Below, one piece after another: positions 1 through 6,570 of a stretch of 12,609 nt of DNA. Position 1 is the first letter of the stretch. Every line of letters begins with the position of its first letter. This DNA comes from Bacteroidota bacterium (GTDB lineage Bacteria > Bacteroidota > Bacteroidia > Flavobacteriales > Flavobacteriaceae), in contig JAEWLD010000235.1 in assembly GCA_023393485.1 (NCBI GenBank), positions 1-12,609 of the forward strand, written 5' to 3'. The position numbers and the translations under genes are program-made. The notes beneath the pieces are model-generated. The model was not told where the DNA came from, searched no databases, and was given only the letters and a program-made list of their open reading frames with translations.

Positions 1-1
1 C

Positions 2-2242
2 CCTGATTACGCCCAGTTGGCCGCGCGTATCGCGATTTCCAATCTACATAAAAACACTAAAAAATCATTTTCAGAAACAATGTCAGACATGTTCCATTAC
101 GTAAACCCGCGTACCGGAAAAGAGTCGCCGCTGTTGTCTGAAGAAGTATATGAAGTCATCCAGAAAAATGCTGCGTTTCTCGATTCGCACATCATCTACA
201 ACCGCGACTTCAACTATGATTATTTCGGCTTCAAGACTTTGGAGCGCTCGTACCTTTTAAAAATCAACGGCAAAATCGTCGAGCGTCCGCAGCACATGCT
301 GATGCGCGTTGCAGTCGGTATCCATTTGAACGACCTGGATGCTGCAATCGCGACTTATGACTTGATGTCAAAAAAATATTTTACCCACGCCACGCCAACG
401 TTATTCAACGCCGGCACGCCAAAACCGCAAATGTCGTCGTGTTTCCTTTTGCAAATGCAGGATGATTCAATCGACGGAATTTACGACACATTGAAGCAAA
501 CCGCGAAAATTTCGCAATCAGCCGGCGGCATTGGGTTGTCTATCCATAATGTACGTGCAACGGGTTCGTATATCCGCGGAACAAACGGAACTTCCAATGG
601 TATCGTGCCTATGTTGCGCGTATTTAATGACACTGCGCGTTACGTAGACCAAGGCGGCGGCAAACGCAAAGGCAGTTTCGCGATTTATCTTGAAACTTGG
701 CACGCCGACATTTTTGAATTCCTCGATTTGAAGAAAAACACCGGAAAAGAAGAAATGCGTGCCCGCGATTTGTTCTTTGCGATGTGGACATCGGATTTGT
801 TCATGAAACGCGTTCAGGAAGACGGCCAGTGGACTTTGATGTGCCCGAACGAATGTCCTGGATTGTATGACGTTTACGGCGAAGAATTCGAGAAATTGTA
901 CGAGTCATACGAAGCCCAAGGCAAGGGCCGCAAAACGATCAAGGCGCGCGAACTGTGGGAGAAAATCCTCGAGTCACAAATTGAGACCGGAACGCCGTAC
1001 ATGCTTTACAAAGATGCTGCAAACCGCAAATCGAACCAGAAAAACCTCGGAACGATCCGTTCGTCTAACCTGTGTACCGAAATCATGGAATACACGGCCG
1101 CCGATGAGATCGCGGTTTGTAACCTTGCTTCGATTTCGTTGCCGATGTTTGTCGAAAATAGTCAATTTGACCATCAATTGCTTTTCGATGTGACCAAGCG
1201 CGTGACCAAAAACCTAAACAAGGTTATTGATCGGAACTATTACCCCGTGCCTGAAGCGGAGAATTCAAACATGCGCCATCGTCCGGTAGGTCTGGGCGTG
1301 CAAGGTCTGGCCGATGCATTCATTTTGCTTCGCATGCCGTTTACAAGCGACGAGGCGAAAAAGCTCAACCAGGAAATTTTCGAAACACTGTACTTTGCTG
1401 CCGTTACCGCGTCAATGGAAATGGCAAAAGAAGAAGGTCCGTATTCAACATTCAAAGGTTCGCCAATTTCACAAGGCGAATTCCAGCACAACCTTTGGGG
1501 TTTGAAAGACGAAGAATTGTCTGGCCGTTGGGATTGGGGCAAATTGCGCAAGGAAGTGATGAAACACGGCGTCCGCAACTCGCTTTTGGTTGCGCCGATG
1601 CCGACTGCCTCGACGTCGCAGATTCTCGGGAACAACGAAGCTTTCGAACCTTATACTTCAAACCTTTATACGCGTCGTGTGTTGTCTGGCGAATTCATCG
1701 TCGTCAACAAACACCTGCTTGAAGATTTGGTAAAACGCGGTTTGTGGAATGAAGATCTGAAACAGGAAATCATGCGCCACAACGGTTCGGTGCAACACAT
1801 AGACCGCATTCCGCAGGATTTGAAAGAACTCTATAAAACGGTTTGGGAGATGTCAATGAAAGATATTATTGACATGTCGCGCCAGCGCGGTTATTTTATC
1901 GACCAGTCGCAGTCATTGAACCTGTTTATGCAGGACGCGAATTACGCGAAGCTGACCTCTATGCACTTCTACGCGTGGCAGTCAGGACTCAAAACAGGCA
2001 TGTACTATCTGCGTACCAAATCGGCGGTCGATGCAATCAAGTTTACGCTCAACAACGATAAGAAGGAACAGCCAATTGCCGAAGAAATGGTAGCGGCAGT
2101 GACCGAACCAAGTCTAGTCAGACAGGAAACCGCAGCGCCCGCCGTTGAGGTTCAGGCGATCGATCCGAACGAATTCCGCGCGATGCTTGAACGGTCACGC
2201 GAGGCCAACGGTCCTGAAGATTGCGAAATGTGTGGATCGTAA
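2..2242 (+). CDS. nrdA: Ribonucleoside-diphosphate reductase class I, alpha (large) subunit, 5'-truncated by window edge
   Basis: Reduces ribonucleoside diphosphates to deoxyribonucleotides in the cytoplasm, working with the radical-carrying beta subunit NrdB (not in the window). The frame is open from base 2 with no start codon in a plausible place, and the first residues ([19 protein letters not shown]) match the end of an N-terminal ATP-cone. From family knowledge about 70 residues lie outside the window; a TTG at 17 is an internal Leu. The visible part is 746 codons. Catalytic features are complete: redox Cys in SSCFLL (bases 440-442), the thiyl-radical Cys in NLCTEI (1073-1075), its redox partner Cys in AVCNLAS (1118-1120), the radical-transfer Tyr pair in GMYYLRT (2003-2008), and the C-terminal CEMCGS swinging-arm cysteines (2222-2224, 2231-2233). 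An Ala/Glu-rich linker of about 45 residues precedes this tail. The gene ends just before a hairpin terminator. Identity is very secure; only the 5' end is missing. Confidence 0.97.
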   Translation, partial: PDYAQLAARIAISNLHKNTKKSFSETMSDMFHYVNPRTGKESPLLSEEVYEVIQKNAAFLDSHIIYNRDFNYDYFGFKTLERSYLLKINGKIVERPQHMLMRVAVGIHLNDLDAAIATYDLMSKKYFTHATPTLFNAGTPKPQMSSCFLLQMQDDSIDGIYDTLKQTAKISQSAGGIGLSIHNVRATGSYIRGTNGTSNGIVPMLRVFNDTARYVDQGGGKRKGSFAIYLETWHADIFEFLDLKKNTGKEEMRARDLFFAMWTSDLFMKRVQEDGQWTLMCPNECPGLYDVYGEEFEKLYESYEAQGKGRKTIKARELWEKILESQIETGTPYMLYKDAANRKSNQKNLGTIRSSNLCTEIMEYTAADEIAVCNLASISLPMFVENSQFDHQLLFDVTKRVTKNLNKVIDRNYYPVPEAENSNMRHRPVGLGVQGLADAFILLRMPFTSDEAKKLNQEIFETLYFAAVTASMEMAKEEGPYSTFKGSPISQGEFQHNLWGLKDEELSGRWDWGKLRKEVMKHGVRNSLLVAPMPTASTSQILGNNEAFEPYTSNLYTRRVLSGEFIVVNKHLLEDLVKRGLWNEDLKQEIMRHNGSVQHIDRIPQDLKELYKTVWEMSMKDIIDMSRQRGYFIDQSQSLNLFMQDANYAKLTSMHFYAWQSGLKTGMYYLRTKSAVDAIKFTLNNDKKEQPIAEEMVAAVTEPSLVRQETAAPAVEVQAIDPNEFRAMLERSREANGPEDCEMCGS

Positions 2243-2262
2243 CAATCAATCAATGAAAACTC

Positions 2263-2295
2263 AAACGGCTGCCTGCATTGGCAGCTGTTTTTGTT
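2263..2295 (+). terminator. Rho-independent terminator after nrdA
   Basis: An 11-bp stem, AAACGGCTGCC (2263-2273) with GGCAGCTGTTT (2280-2290), has one G-U pair and a 6-base loop TGCATT. Its 3' arm merges into TTTTTGTT. It starts 20 bases after the nrdA stop and ends about 20 bases before the next ATG. It should separate nrdA transcription from the RDD-dgt pair, though readthrough cannot be excluded. I folded it by eye and did not calculate an energy. Confidence 0.85.
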
Positions 2296-2312
2296 ATAAA
2301 CAGCCAAATTAA

Positions 2313-2816
2313 ATGGTTTCATTTACTATCTCCGATGATTTGATCGCAACGCACTGGCAGCGAATAGCCAACTATTTGCTCGATTTGGTTTTTCAGATGA
2401 TTTTTATGTTTTGCGTTCTTACGGGTGTGATTGTCATTGCGCTGTTGGCAAAATTGGACGGACTGATTTACTGGACGCTTCACATGGGTATTTTTCATCA
2501 ATACCTGTTTGCAATCGTCATTGCGATCCTGTATTATGGCCTGAGCGAGACATTGCTCGGAAGAAGTATCGGAAAGTTTATAACCGGAACAATCATCGTC
2601 ATGGAAGACGGCTCCGCGCCAGACAGCCATGTAATTCTAAAGCGCACGTTTTGTCGGCTGATTCCGCTCGAATGGATTACATTTCTCGGTATGCCATCGC
2701 GTGGCTGGCATGATTCGATTCCCGGCGTATATGTCGTCGACAAAAAACTGTTCGACGCGGCACGGCAAAAGTTCAAATCACAAACAAAAAGTTCAACAGA
2801 TATTACTGCCATATGA
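2313..2816 (+). CDS. RDD-family integral membrane protein
   Basis: A 167-aa protein with the RDD-family layout. Arg17 and Asp24 border the first membrane helix (about residues 23-46). A second hydrophobic segment spans about 60-79 and is followed by GRSIGK (83-88). The middle has the usual G-x-P-like stretch and an Arg-containing segment (R111, R115), then WHD (132-134) before a short hydrophobic strand ending in VVDKK. The C-terminus is polar (Lys/Ser/Thr). The family is widespread and mostly of unknown function; some members have been proposed to be transporters. I cannot assign a substrate. The ATG at 2313 is the only sensible start before the first helix and has no clear Shine-Dalgarno sequence, as is usual in Bacteroidetes. 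The stop codon overlaps the start of dgt, so the two are probably cotranscribed and translationally coupled. Family call is good; role unknown. Confidence 0.85.
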   Translation: MVSFTISDDLIATHWQRIANYLLDLVFQMIFMFCVLTGVIVIALLAKLDGLIYWTLHMGIFHQYLFAIVIAILYYGLSETLLGRSIGKFITGTIIVMEDGSAPDSHVILKRTFCRLIPLEWITFLGMPSRGWHDSIPGVYVVDKKLFDAARQKFKSQTKSSTDITAI

Positions 2817-4159
2817 TGCAATGGGATCAATTGCTTTCGCTTAAACGTCAGGGCGATAAAGGCAAACGCCTCAGAAAAGAACAAGATGACACAAGACTCG
2901 GATTCGAGGTAGATTATGACCGCATCATTTTCTCGGCGCCGTTCAGAAGCCTGCAGGACAAGACACAGGTCATTCCGCTGTCAAAAACCGATTTTGTCCA
3001 TACGCGGTTGACGCACAGCCTCGAGGTTTCGGTCGTCGGCCGATCGCTCGGGCGTTTGGTCGGAAAGAAAATCATCGAGAAATATCCGGCGCTAAAAGAA
3101 ATCCACGGTTTTCATATGAATGATTTCGGTGCTATCGTGGCCGCCGCCGCATTGGCGCACGACATCGGCAATCCGCCGTTCGGGCATTCGGGCGAAAAGG
3201 CCATCGGCGAGTATTTCAACAAGGGCAATGGGCAGAAATACAAATCACAGCTTACCGATAAACAGTGGCAGGATTTGGTCGATTTTGAGGGCAATGCGAA
3301 CGGATTTACCTTGCTGACCGCATCGCGTCCTGGCAACGAAGGCGGTTTGCGACTGTCATTTGCCACACTTGGCGCGTTTACAAAATACCCGAAGGAAAGT
3401 CTTCCGAAAAAGCCGACATCGGATATCTCGGATAAGAAATACGGCTTTTTCCAGGCTGACAAAGCGTTTTTCACTGAAGTCGCAGATGAACTCGGCATGA
3501 TCCGAAAATCAGGTAACGACGCCAGTTACCAACGCCATCCGCTGGCTTATCTGGTTGAGGCGGCCGACGATATCTGTTATACGATCATCGACTTTGAGGA
3601 CGGCATCAACCTCGGGCTTGTTTCTGAAGATTACGCGCTTGAATATTTGATCAAACTCGTTAAGGACAGCATAGACAACAAAAAGTATCATGCACTCACG
3701 ACAAAGGAAGACCGAATAAGCTATCTGCGCGCGCTTGCGATCGGCAGTTTGATCAACGACGCGGTCAATGTTTTTATCGAAAATGAGGAGGCGATTCTTG
3801 AAGGTAAATTTCCACTGGCGCTAACCGACAAAAGTAAATACAAAGCACAAATGGACGATATCATCAAGATCAGCGTCAGGAATATCTACCAAAGCCGCGA
3901 AGTCGTCGAAAAGGAACTTGTCGGATATCAAATCATCCAAACTTTGCTTGACAAATTTACGACTGCGTTCAACAATCAGGCTGAAGGCACGATGTCAAAT
4001 TATGACCGTTTGATCCTGAAATTGCTGCCGGAAAAATTCATCGGCGAAAAGCAAACGGTTTATGAAAGGCTTCTGCACATTTGCCATTATGTATCGCTTT
4101 TGACCGATGGCAATGCGCTTGAATTGTACAACACGATCAACGGAACGAAAAACGTCTAA
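2813..4159 (+). CDS. dgt: Deoxyguanosinetriphosphate triphosphohydrolase (HD-domain dNTPase)
   Basis: A cytoplasmic enzyme hydrolysing dGTP (in many homologues several dNTPs) to the deoxynucleoside and triphosphate, lowering dNTP pools. At 448 aa it is close to the usual family length. The N-terminal signature RIIFSAPFRSLQDKTQV (38-54) leads into the metal site: His68 in HTRLTHSLEV, His116-Asp117 in AAALAHDIGNPPFGHSGE, and the downstream Asp in EAADDI (252/253). Together these form the H...HD...D pattern of the HD superfamily. Two Mets are possible starts. ATG 2813 overlaps the upstream stop as ATGA; ATG 2816 overlaps as TGATG, and starting there (MQWDQLLSLKR) fits remembered homologues slightly better. 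The gene ends tail to tail with dxs, sharing bases 4156-4159, so no terminator fits between them. Dgt enzymes can be housekeeping or can limit phage DNA synthesis; nothing here shows a defence context. Confidence 0.95.
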   Translation: MMQWDQLLSLKRQGDKGKRLRKEQDDTRLGFEVDYDRIIFSAPFRSLQDKTQVIPLSKTDFVHTRLTHSLEVSVVGRSLGRLVGKKIIEKYPALKEIHGFHMNDFGAIVAAAALAHDIGNPPFGHSGEKAIGEYFNKGNGQKYKSQLTDKQWQDLVDFEGNANGFTLLTASRPGNEGGLRLSFATLGAFTKYPKESLPKKPTSDISDKKYGFFQADKAFFTEVADELGMIRKSGNDASYQRHPLAYLVEAADDICYTIIDFEDGINLGLVSEDYALEYLIKLVKDSIDNKKYHALTTKEDRISYLRALAIGSLINDAVNVFIENEEAILEGKFPLALTDKSKYKAQMDDIIKISVRNIYQSREVVEKELVGYQIIQTLLDKFTTAFNNQAEGTMSNYDRLILKLLPEKFIGEKQTVYERLLHICHYVSLLTDGNALELYNTINGTKNV

Positions 4160-5922
4160 TATTCGCTTAATATTTTGCGAATACTTTCGATGTCAATGCC
4201 GTTTTGGCGTTGCAGTTCGGCAACTGAGCCGTGCTCGATGAATTGGTCGGGAATTCCCAAAACCCGGATGTCGGGCTTGTAATTGTATTTGGCGGCAAAT
4301 TCAACAATGGCGGAACCAAATCCGCCTTTTACGGTTCCATCTTCGAGTGTAATAATATACTTAAATCGGTTCAGTAAATCGTGTAAAAGGTTGGCATCCA
4401 AAGGTTTTATAGTAGCAAAATCGTAATGCGCGAAATCATCGCGATGTGTCATTTCAGCCAACGCTTCGGTGACGTTATGCCCGATAAAACCGGTAGATAA
4501 AATCGCGGCGCGTTTACCGTGTTTCAAACATTTTGCCTTTCCAATCGTGATTTTTTCATACGGTTGCTGCCAATCAATCGTGACCCCGCGACCGCGCGGA
4601 TATCGTATTGCGATCGGGTGTTTGAGGCCAAGCTGCGCTGTGTATAGAATATTTCGCAAGTCGACTTCGTTAAGCGGCGCATAAATGATCATATTCGGAA
4701 TGCATCGCAGGTAAGCGATATCAAAAACCCCGTGGTGTGTTGCGCCATCTTCGCCCACGAGTCCGGCGCGGTCAAGACAAAAAATGGCCGGCAGATTCTG
4801 CAATGCTACATCGTGAATCACCTGGTCATACGCACGTTGGAGAAATGTCGAATATATGTTGCAAAACACGACCATTCCTTGCGTTGCCATTCCGGCGGCA
4901 AGCGTAACGGCATGTTGTTCGGCAATTCCGACGTCGATGGCACGTTCAGGCATTTCCTCCATCATGAACTTCAGCGAACTTCCGGTAGGCATTGCCGGTG
5001 TGATACCGATGATTTTCCCATTTTTTCGCGCAAGGTCAAGAATCGTCAATCCAAAAACATCCTGGAATTTCGGCGGCAGGTTTTCTTCGGAATTGACGAT
5101 CAACTCACCCGTGATCTTGTCGAACTTGCCAGGCGCGTGATACTTTACCTGGTTCTCTTCGGCAAGCAGCATTCCTTTGCCTTTGGTCGTGATCACATGA
5201 AGGAACTTCGGTCCTTTGACTTTTTTGAGCCGTTCGAGTTCACGCAGTAAAGCAGGCAAGTCGTGACCGTCAATCGGGCCTGAATAGTCAAAATTCAATG
5301 ATTTGATGATGTTGTTCTGCTTTGGGTTTTTGCCTTCTTTTACCGACGTAAGGTAATTTTTCAGCGCGCCGACGCTTGGATCGATACCTATCGCATTATC
5401 ATTGAGCACGACGAGCAAATTCACATCGGTAACACCGGCGTGGTTGAATCCCTCGAACGCCATTCCGGCGGCAATCGACGCGTCGCCGATCACGGCAATA
5501 TGATGGCGCTTTTCGCCTTTGAGTTGCGAGGCGATCGCCATTCCCAAAGCAGCTGAAATCGACGTAGACGAATGCCCTACGCCAAAGGTATCGTAAACGC
5601 TTTCGCTGCGTTTCGGAAACCCAGAAATCCCGCCGGATTGGCGGTTGGTATAAAAAATATCGCGTCTTCCGGTCAGTATTTTGTGGCCGTACGCCTGATG
5701 TCCGACATCCCAAACAAGCAAATCGTCGGGCGTATTGAAAATATAATGGAGTGCGATGGTCAGTTCAACCACGCCGAGACTGGCACCCAGATGGCCTTCG
5801 CGGACCGAGACGACATCGATTATAAAATCGCGTAGAAGCAAAGCCAGCTCTGGCAATTGATCAGGCGTCAATTTCCGTAAATCGGCCGGCGTTTGGATCT
5901 GCGAAAGTAAATTTTCAGGCAT
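4156..5922 (-). CDS. dxs: 1-deoxy-D-xylulose-5-phosphate synthase
   Basis: Condenses pyruvate and glyceraldehyde 3-phosphate to 1-deoxy-D-xylulose 5-phosphate. This is the first step of the MEP isoprenoid pathway and also feeds thiamine and pyridoxal synthesis. The thiamine-diphosphate enzyme is 588 aa from the chosen ATG, a little shorter than the E. coli protein. Numbered from that ATG: GHQAYGHKILTGR lies near residues 74-86, the Mg/ThDP motif starts at Gly146-Asp147 in GDASIAAGMAFEG and ends at LNDN (173-176), the catalytic Glu335 is in DVGIAEQHAVT, and the His pair is in GATHHGVFD (396/397). The central transketolase-like pyrimidine domain and C-terminal domain (GFGSAIVEFAA) are complete. 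The frame stays open upstream to a TTG at 5961. I prefer the ATG at 5922 because it begins the conserved MPENLLSQI segment and lies 4 bases after a -7 box. Divergent from tadA; its 3' end overlaps dgt. Confidence 0.96.
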   Translation of the reverse strand: MPENLLSQIQTPADLRKLTPDQLPELALLLRDFIIDVVSVREGHLGASLGVVELTIALHYIFNTPDDLLVWDVGHQAYGHKILTGRRDIFYTNRQSGGISGFPKRSESVYDTFGVGHSSTSISAALGMAIASQLKGEKRHHIAVIGDASIAAGMAFEGFNHAGVTDVNLLVVLNDNAIGIDPSVGALKNYLTSVKEGKNPKQNNIIKSLNFDYSGPIDGHDLPALLRELERLKKVKGPKFLHVITTKGKGMLLAEENQVKYHAPGKFDKITGELIVNSEENLPPKFQDVFGLTILDLARKNGKIIGITPAMPTGSSLKFMMEEMPERAIDVGIAEQHAVTLAAGMATQGMVVFCNIYSTFLQRAYDQVIHDVALQNLPAIFCLDRAGLVGEDGATHHGVFDIAYLRCIPNMIIYAPLNEVDLRNILYTAQLGLKHPIAIRYPRGRGVTIDWQQPYEKITIGKAKCLKHGKRAAILSTGFIGHNVTEALAEMTHRDDFAHYDFATIKPLDANLLHDLLNRFKYIITLEDGTVKGGFGSAIVEFAAKYNYKPDIRVLGIPDQFIEHGSVAELQRQNGIDIESIRKILSEY

Positions 5923-5926
5923 AAAA

Positions 5927-5934
5927 CAAAGGTA
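5927..5934 (-). promoter_or_regulatory. -7 promoter element for dxs (TACCTTTG)
   Basis: On the - strand the sequence reads TACCTTTG-TTTT-ATG. TACCTTTG is an exact match to TAnnTTTG, the -7 element of the Bacteroidetes housekeeping sigma factor. It ends only 4 bases before the dxs ATG, so the transcript would begin at or within a few bases of the start codon. A -33 TTG at the normal 19-21 base spacing is absent; the nearest TTG is about 24 bases upstream. Confidence 0.6.
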
Positions 5935-5947
5935 AGGGTTGAAATCG

Positions 5948-5955
5948 TATTTTTG
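5948..5955 (+). promoter_or_regulatory. -7 promoter element for tadA (TATTTTTG)
   Basis: TATTTTTG is an exact match to TAnnTTTG, followed by TGACA and the tadA ATG at 5961. Spacing is almost identical to the opposing dxs box, from which it is separated by 13 bases. No TTG is seen at the expected -33 distance, which falls beside the dxs start codon. A leaderless or nearly leaderless tadA transcript is inferred. Confidence 0.6.
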
Positions 5956-5960
5956 TGACA

Positions 5961-6404
5961 ATGGAAAATATTTTCACCGACCAATACTTCATGAAAAAAG
6001 CGCTGATCGAAGCAGAAACGGCGTTTGAAAAAGGTGAAATACCGATTGGTGCCGTCATCGTCGCCGGAAACAAAGTAATCGCGAGCAGCCACAACTTGAC
6101 TGAAATGCTCAACGACGTCACAGCGCACGCAGAAATGCAATCAATCACCGCCGCTGCCAATTATCTCGGCGGAAAATACCTTAAAGACTGTACGCTTTAT
6201 GTCACGGTCGAGCCCTGCCAAATGTGCGCCGGCGCGTTGTATTGGAGCCAAATTCCCAAAATCGTCTTCGGCGCGCGAGATGAAGGCCGCGGCTATTTGA
6301 ACATGGGCACGAAGCTTCACCCGAAAACGGTTGTGATAGACGGTGTTATGGCGGCTGAATGTGCCGATTTGATGTTGCGTTTTTTCAAAGCCAGACGCAA
6401 ATAG
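5961..6404 (+). CDS. tadA: tRNA adenosine(34) deaminase
   Basis: A zinc-dependent deaminase converting adenosine 34 to inosine in the wobble position of tRNA-Arg(ACG), allowing it to read CGU, CGC and CGA. The protein is 147 aa, typical of the family. It shows the zinc-site motif HAE (His56, Glu58 as proton shuttle) and PCQMC (Cys86, Cys89), plus the substrate-side strand GAVIVAGNKVIASSHN. The ending FFKARRK is typical of Bacteroidetes members. An in-frame GTG at 5955 would add two residues, but it falls inside the -7 box, so ATG 5961 is preferred. A related nucleoside deaminase with another base specificity is possible in principle, but the TAHAEMQ and PCQMCAGALYWSQI segments favour TadA. 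The gene is divergent from dxs and followed by a 166-base gap without a strong terminator. Confidence 0.93.
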   Translation: MENIFTDQYFMKKALIEAETAFEKGEIPIGAVIVAGNKVIASSHNLTEMLNDVTAHAEMQSITAAANYLGGKYLKDCTLYVTVEPCQMCAGALYWSQIPKIVFGARDEGRGYLNMGTKLHPKTVVIDGVMAAECADLMLRFFKARRK

Positions 6405-6570
6405 ATGAGCAACGGCGCCAATTTCTTTTATAACGAAAAATCCTCTTAAAAATATTTTAAAAAATAGTATACATTTATCGCAATATAATGTGCGGATTTG
6501 TTGTTATGGCAGCAATTCGAAAATGTTGATTTTCGTCGCCGCTCTTCGTAACCCTTAATTCTTGATAGCA
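6405..6570 (+). promoter_or_regulatory. AT-rich intergenic region with the presumed promoter of the macroglobulin gene
   Basis: This is the only noncoding stretch above 100 bases. Its first half (about 6421-6490) is markedly AT-rich and holds a weak all-A/T inverted repeat TTAAAA-ATA-TTTTAA (about 6445-6460) followed by AAAAAATAG. That could act as a poor tadA terminator or an UP-like element. Close to the ATG at 6571, TAATTCTTG (6557-6564 region) resembles TAnnTTTG imperfectly and ends 6 bases before the start codon, echoing the geometry of the dxs and tadA boxes. A TTG at 6526-6528 is the nearest -33 candidate, but its spacing to that box is too long. No Shine-Dalgarno sequence is visible. 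The promoter must lie here by position; the exact boxes are uncertain. Confidence 0.35.

Noticed and set aside
2286..2293. TGTTTTTG as a -7 box for the RDD-dgt pair
   Set aside because: It mismatches TAnnTTTG at the second base, has no TTG at -33 spacing, and is explained by the terminator T-tract. A dual role is possible but unsupported.
5955..5960. GTG start for tadA two codons upstream
   Set aside because: Its G is the last base of the TATTTTTG box, so it would lie upstream of the likely transcript start.
5923..5961. N-terminal extension of dxs by 13 residues from a TTG
   Set aside because: The extension (SQKYDFNPYLCF) is not typical of DXS, begins at a weak codon overlapping the tadA ATG, and covers the dxs -7 box. 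ATG at 5922 fits the family and the promoter.
6405..6449. 14-codon ORF directly after the tadA stop (ATGAGCAACGGC...)
   Set aside because: Too short, with no ribosome-binding site and no recognisable leader-peptide pattern such as runs of one amino acid.
6474..6494. CGCA-ATATAATG-TGCG inverted repeat as an operator
   Set aside because: Only a 4-bp arm with an 8-base spacer, expected by chance in a region of this size.
6562..6570. TTG start adding three residues to the macroglobulin
   Set aside because: The ATG at 6571 gives a standard lipoprotein signal (MKTK plus hydrophobic core); the extension brings nothing recognisable.
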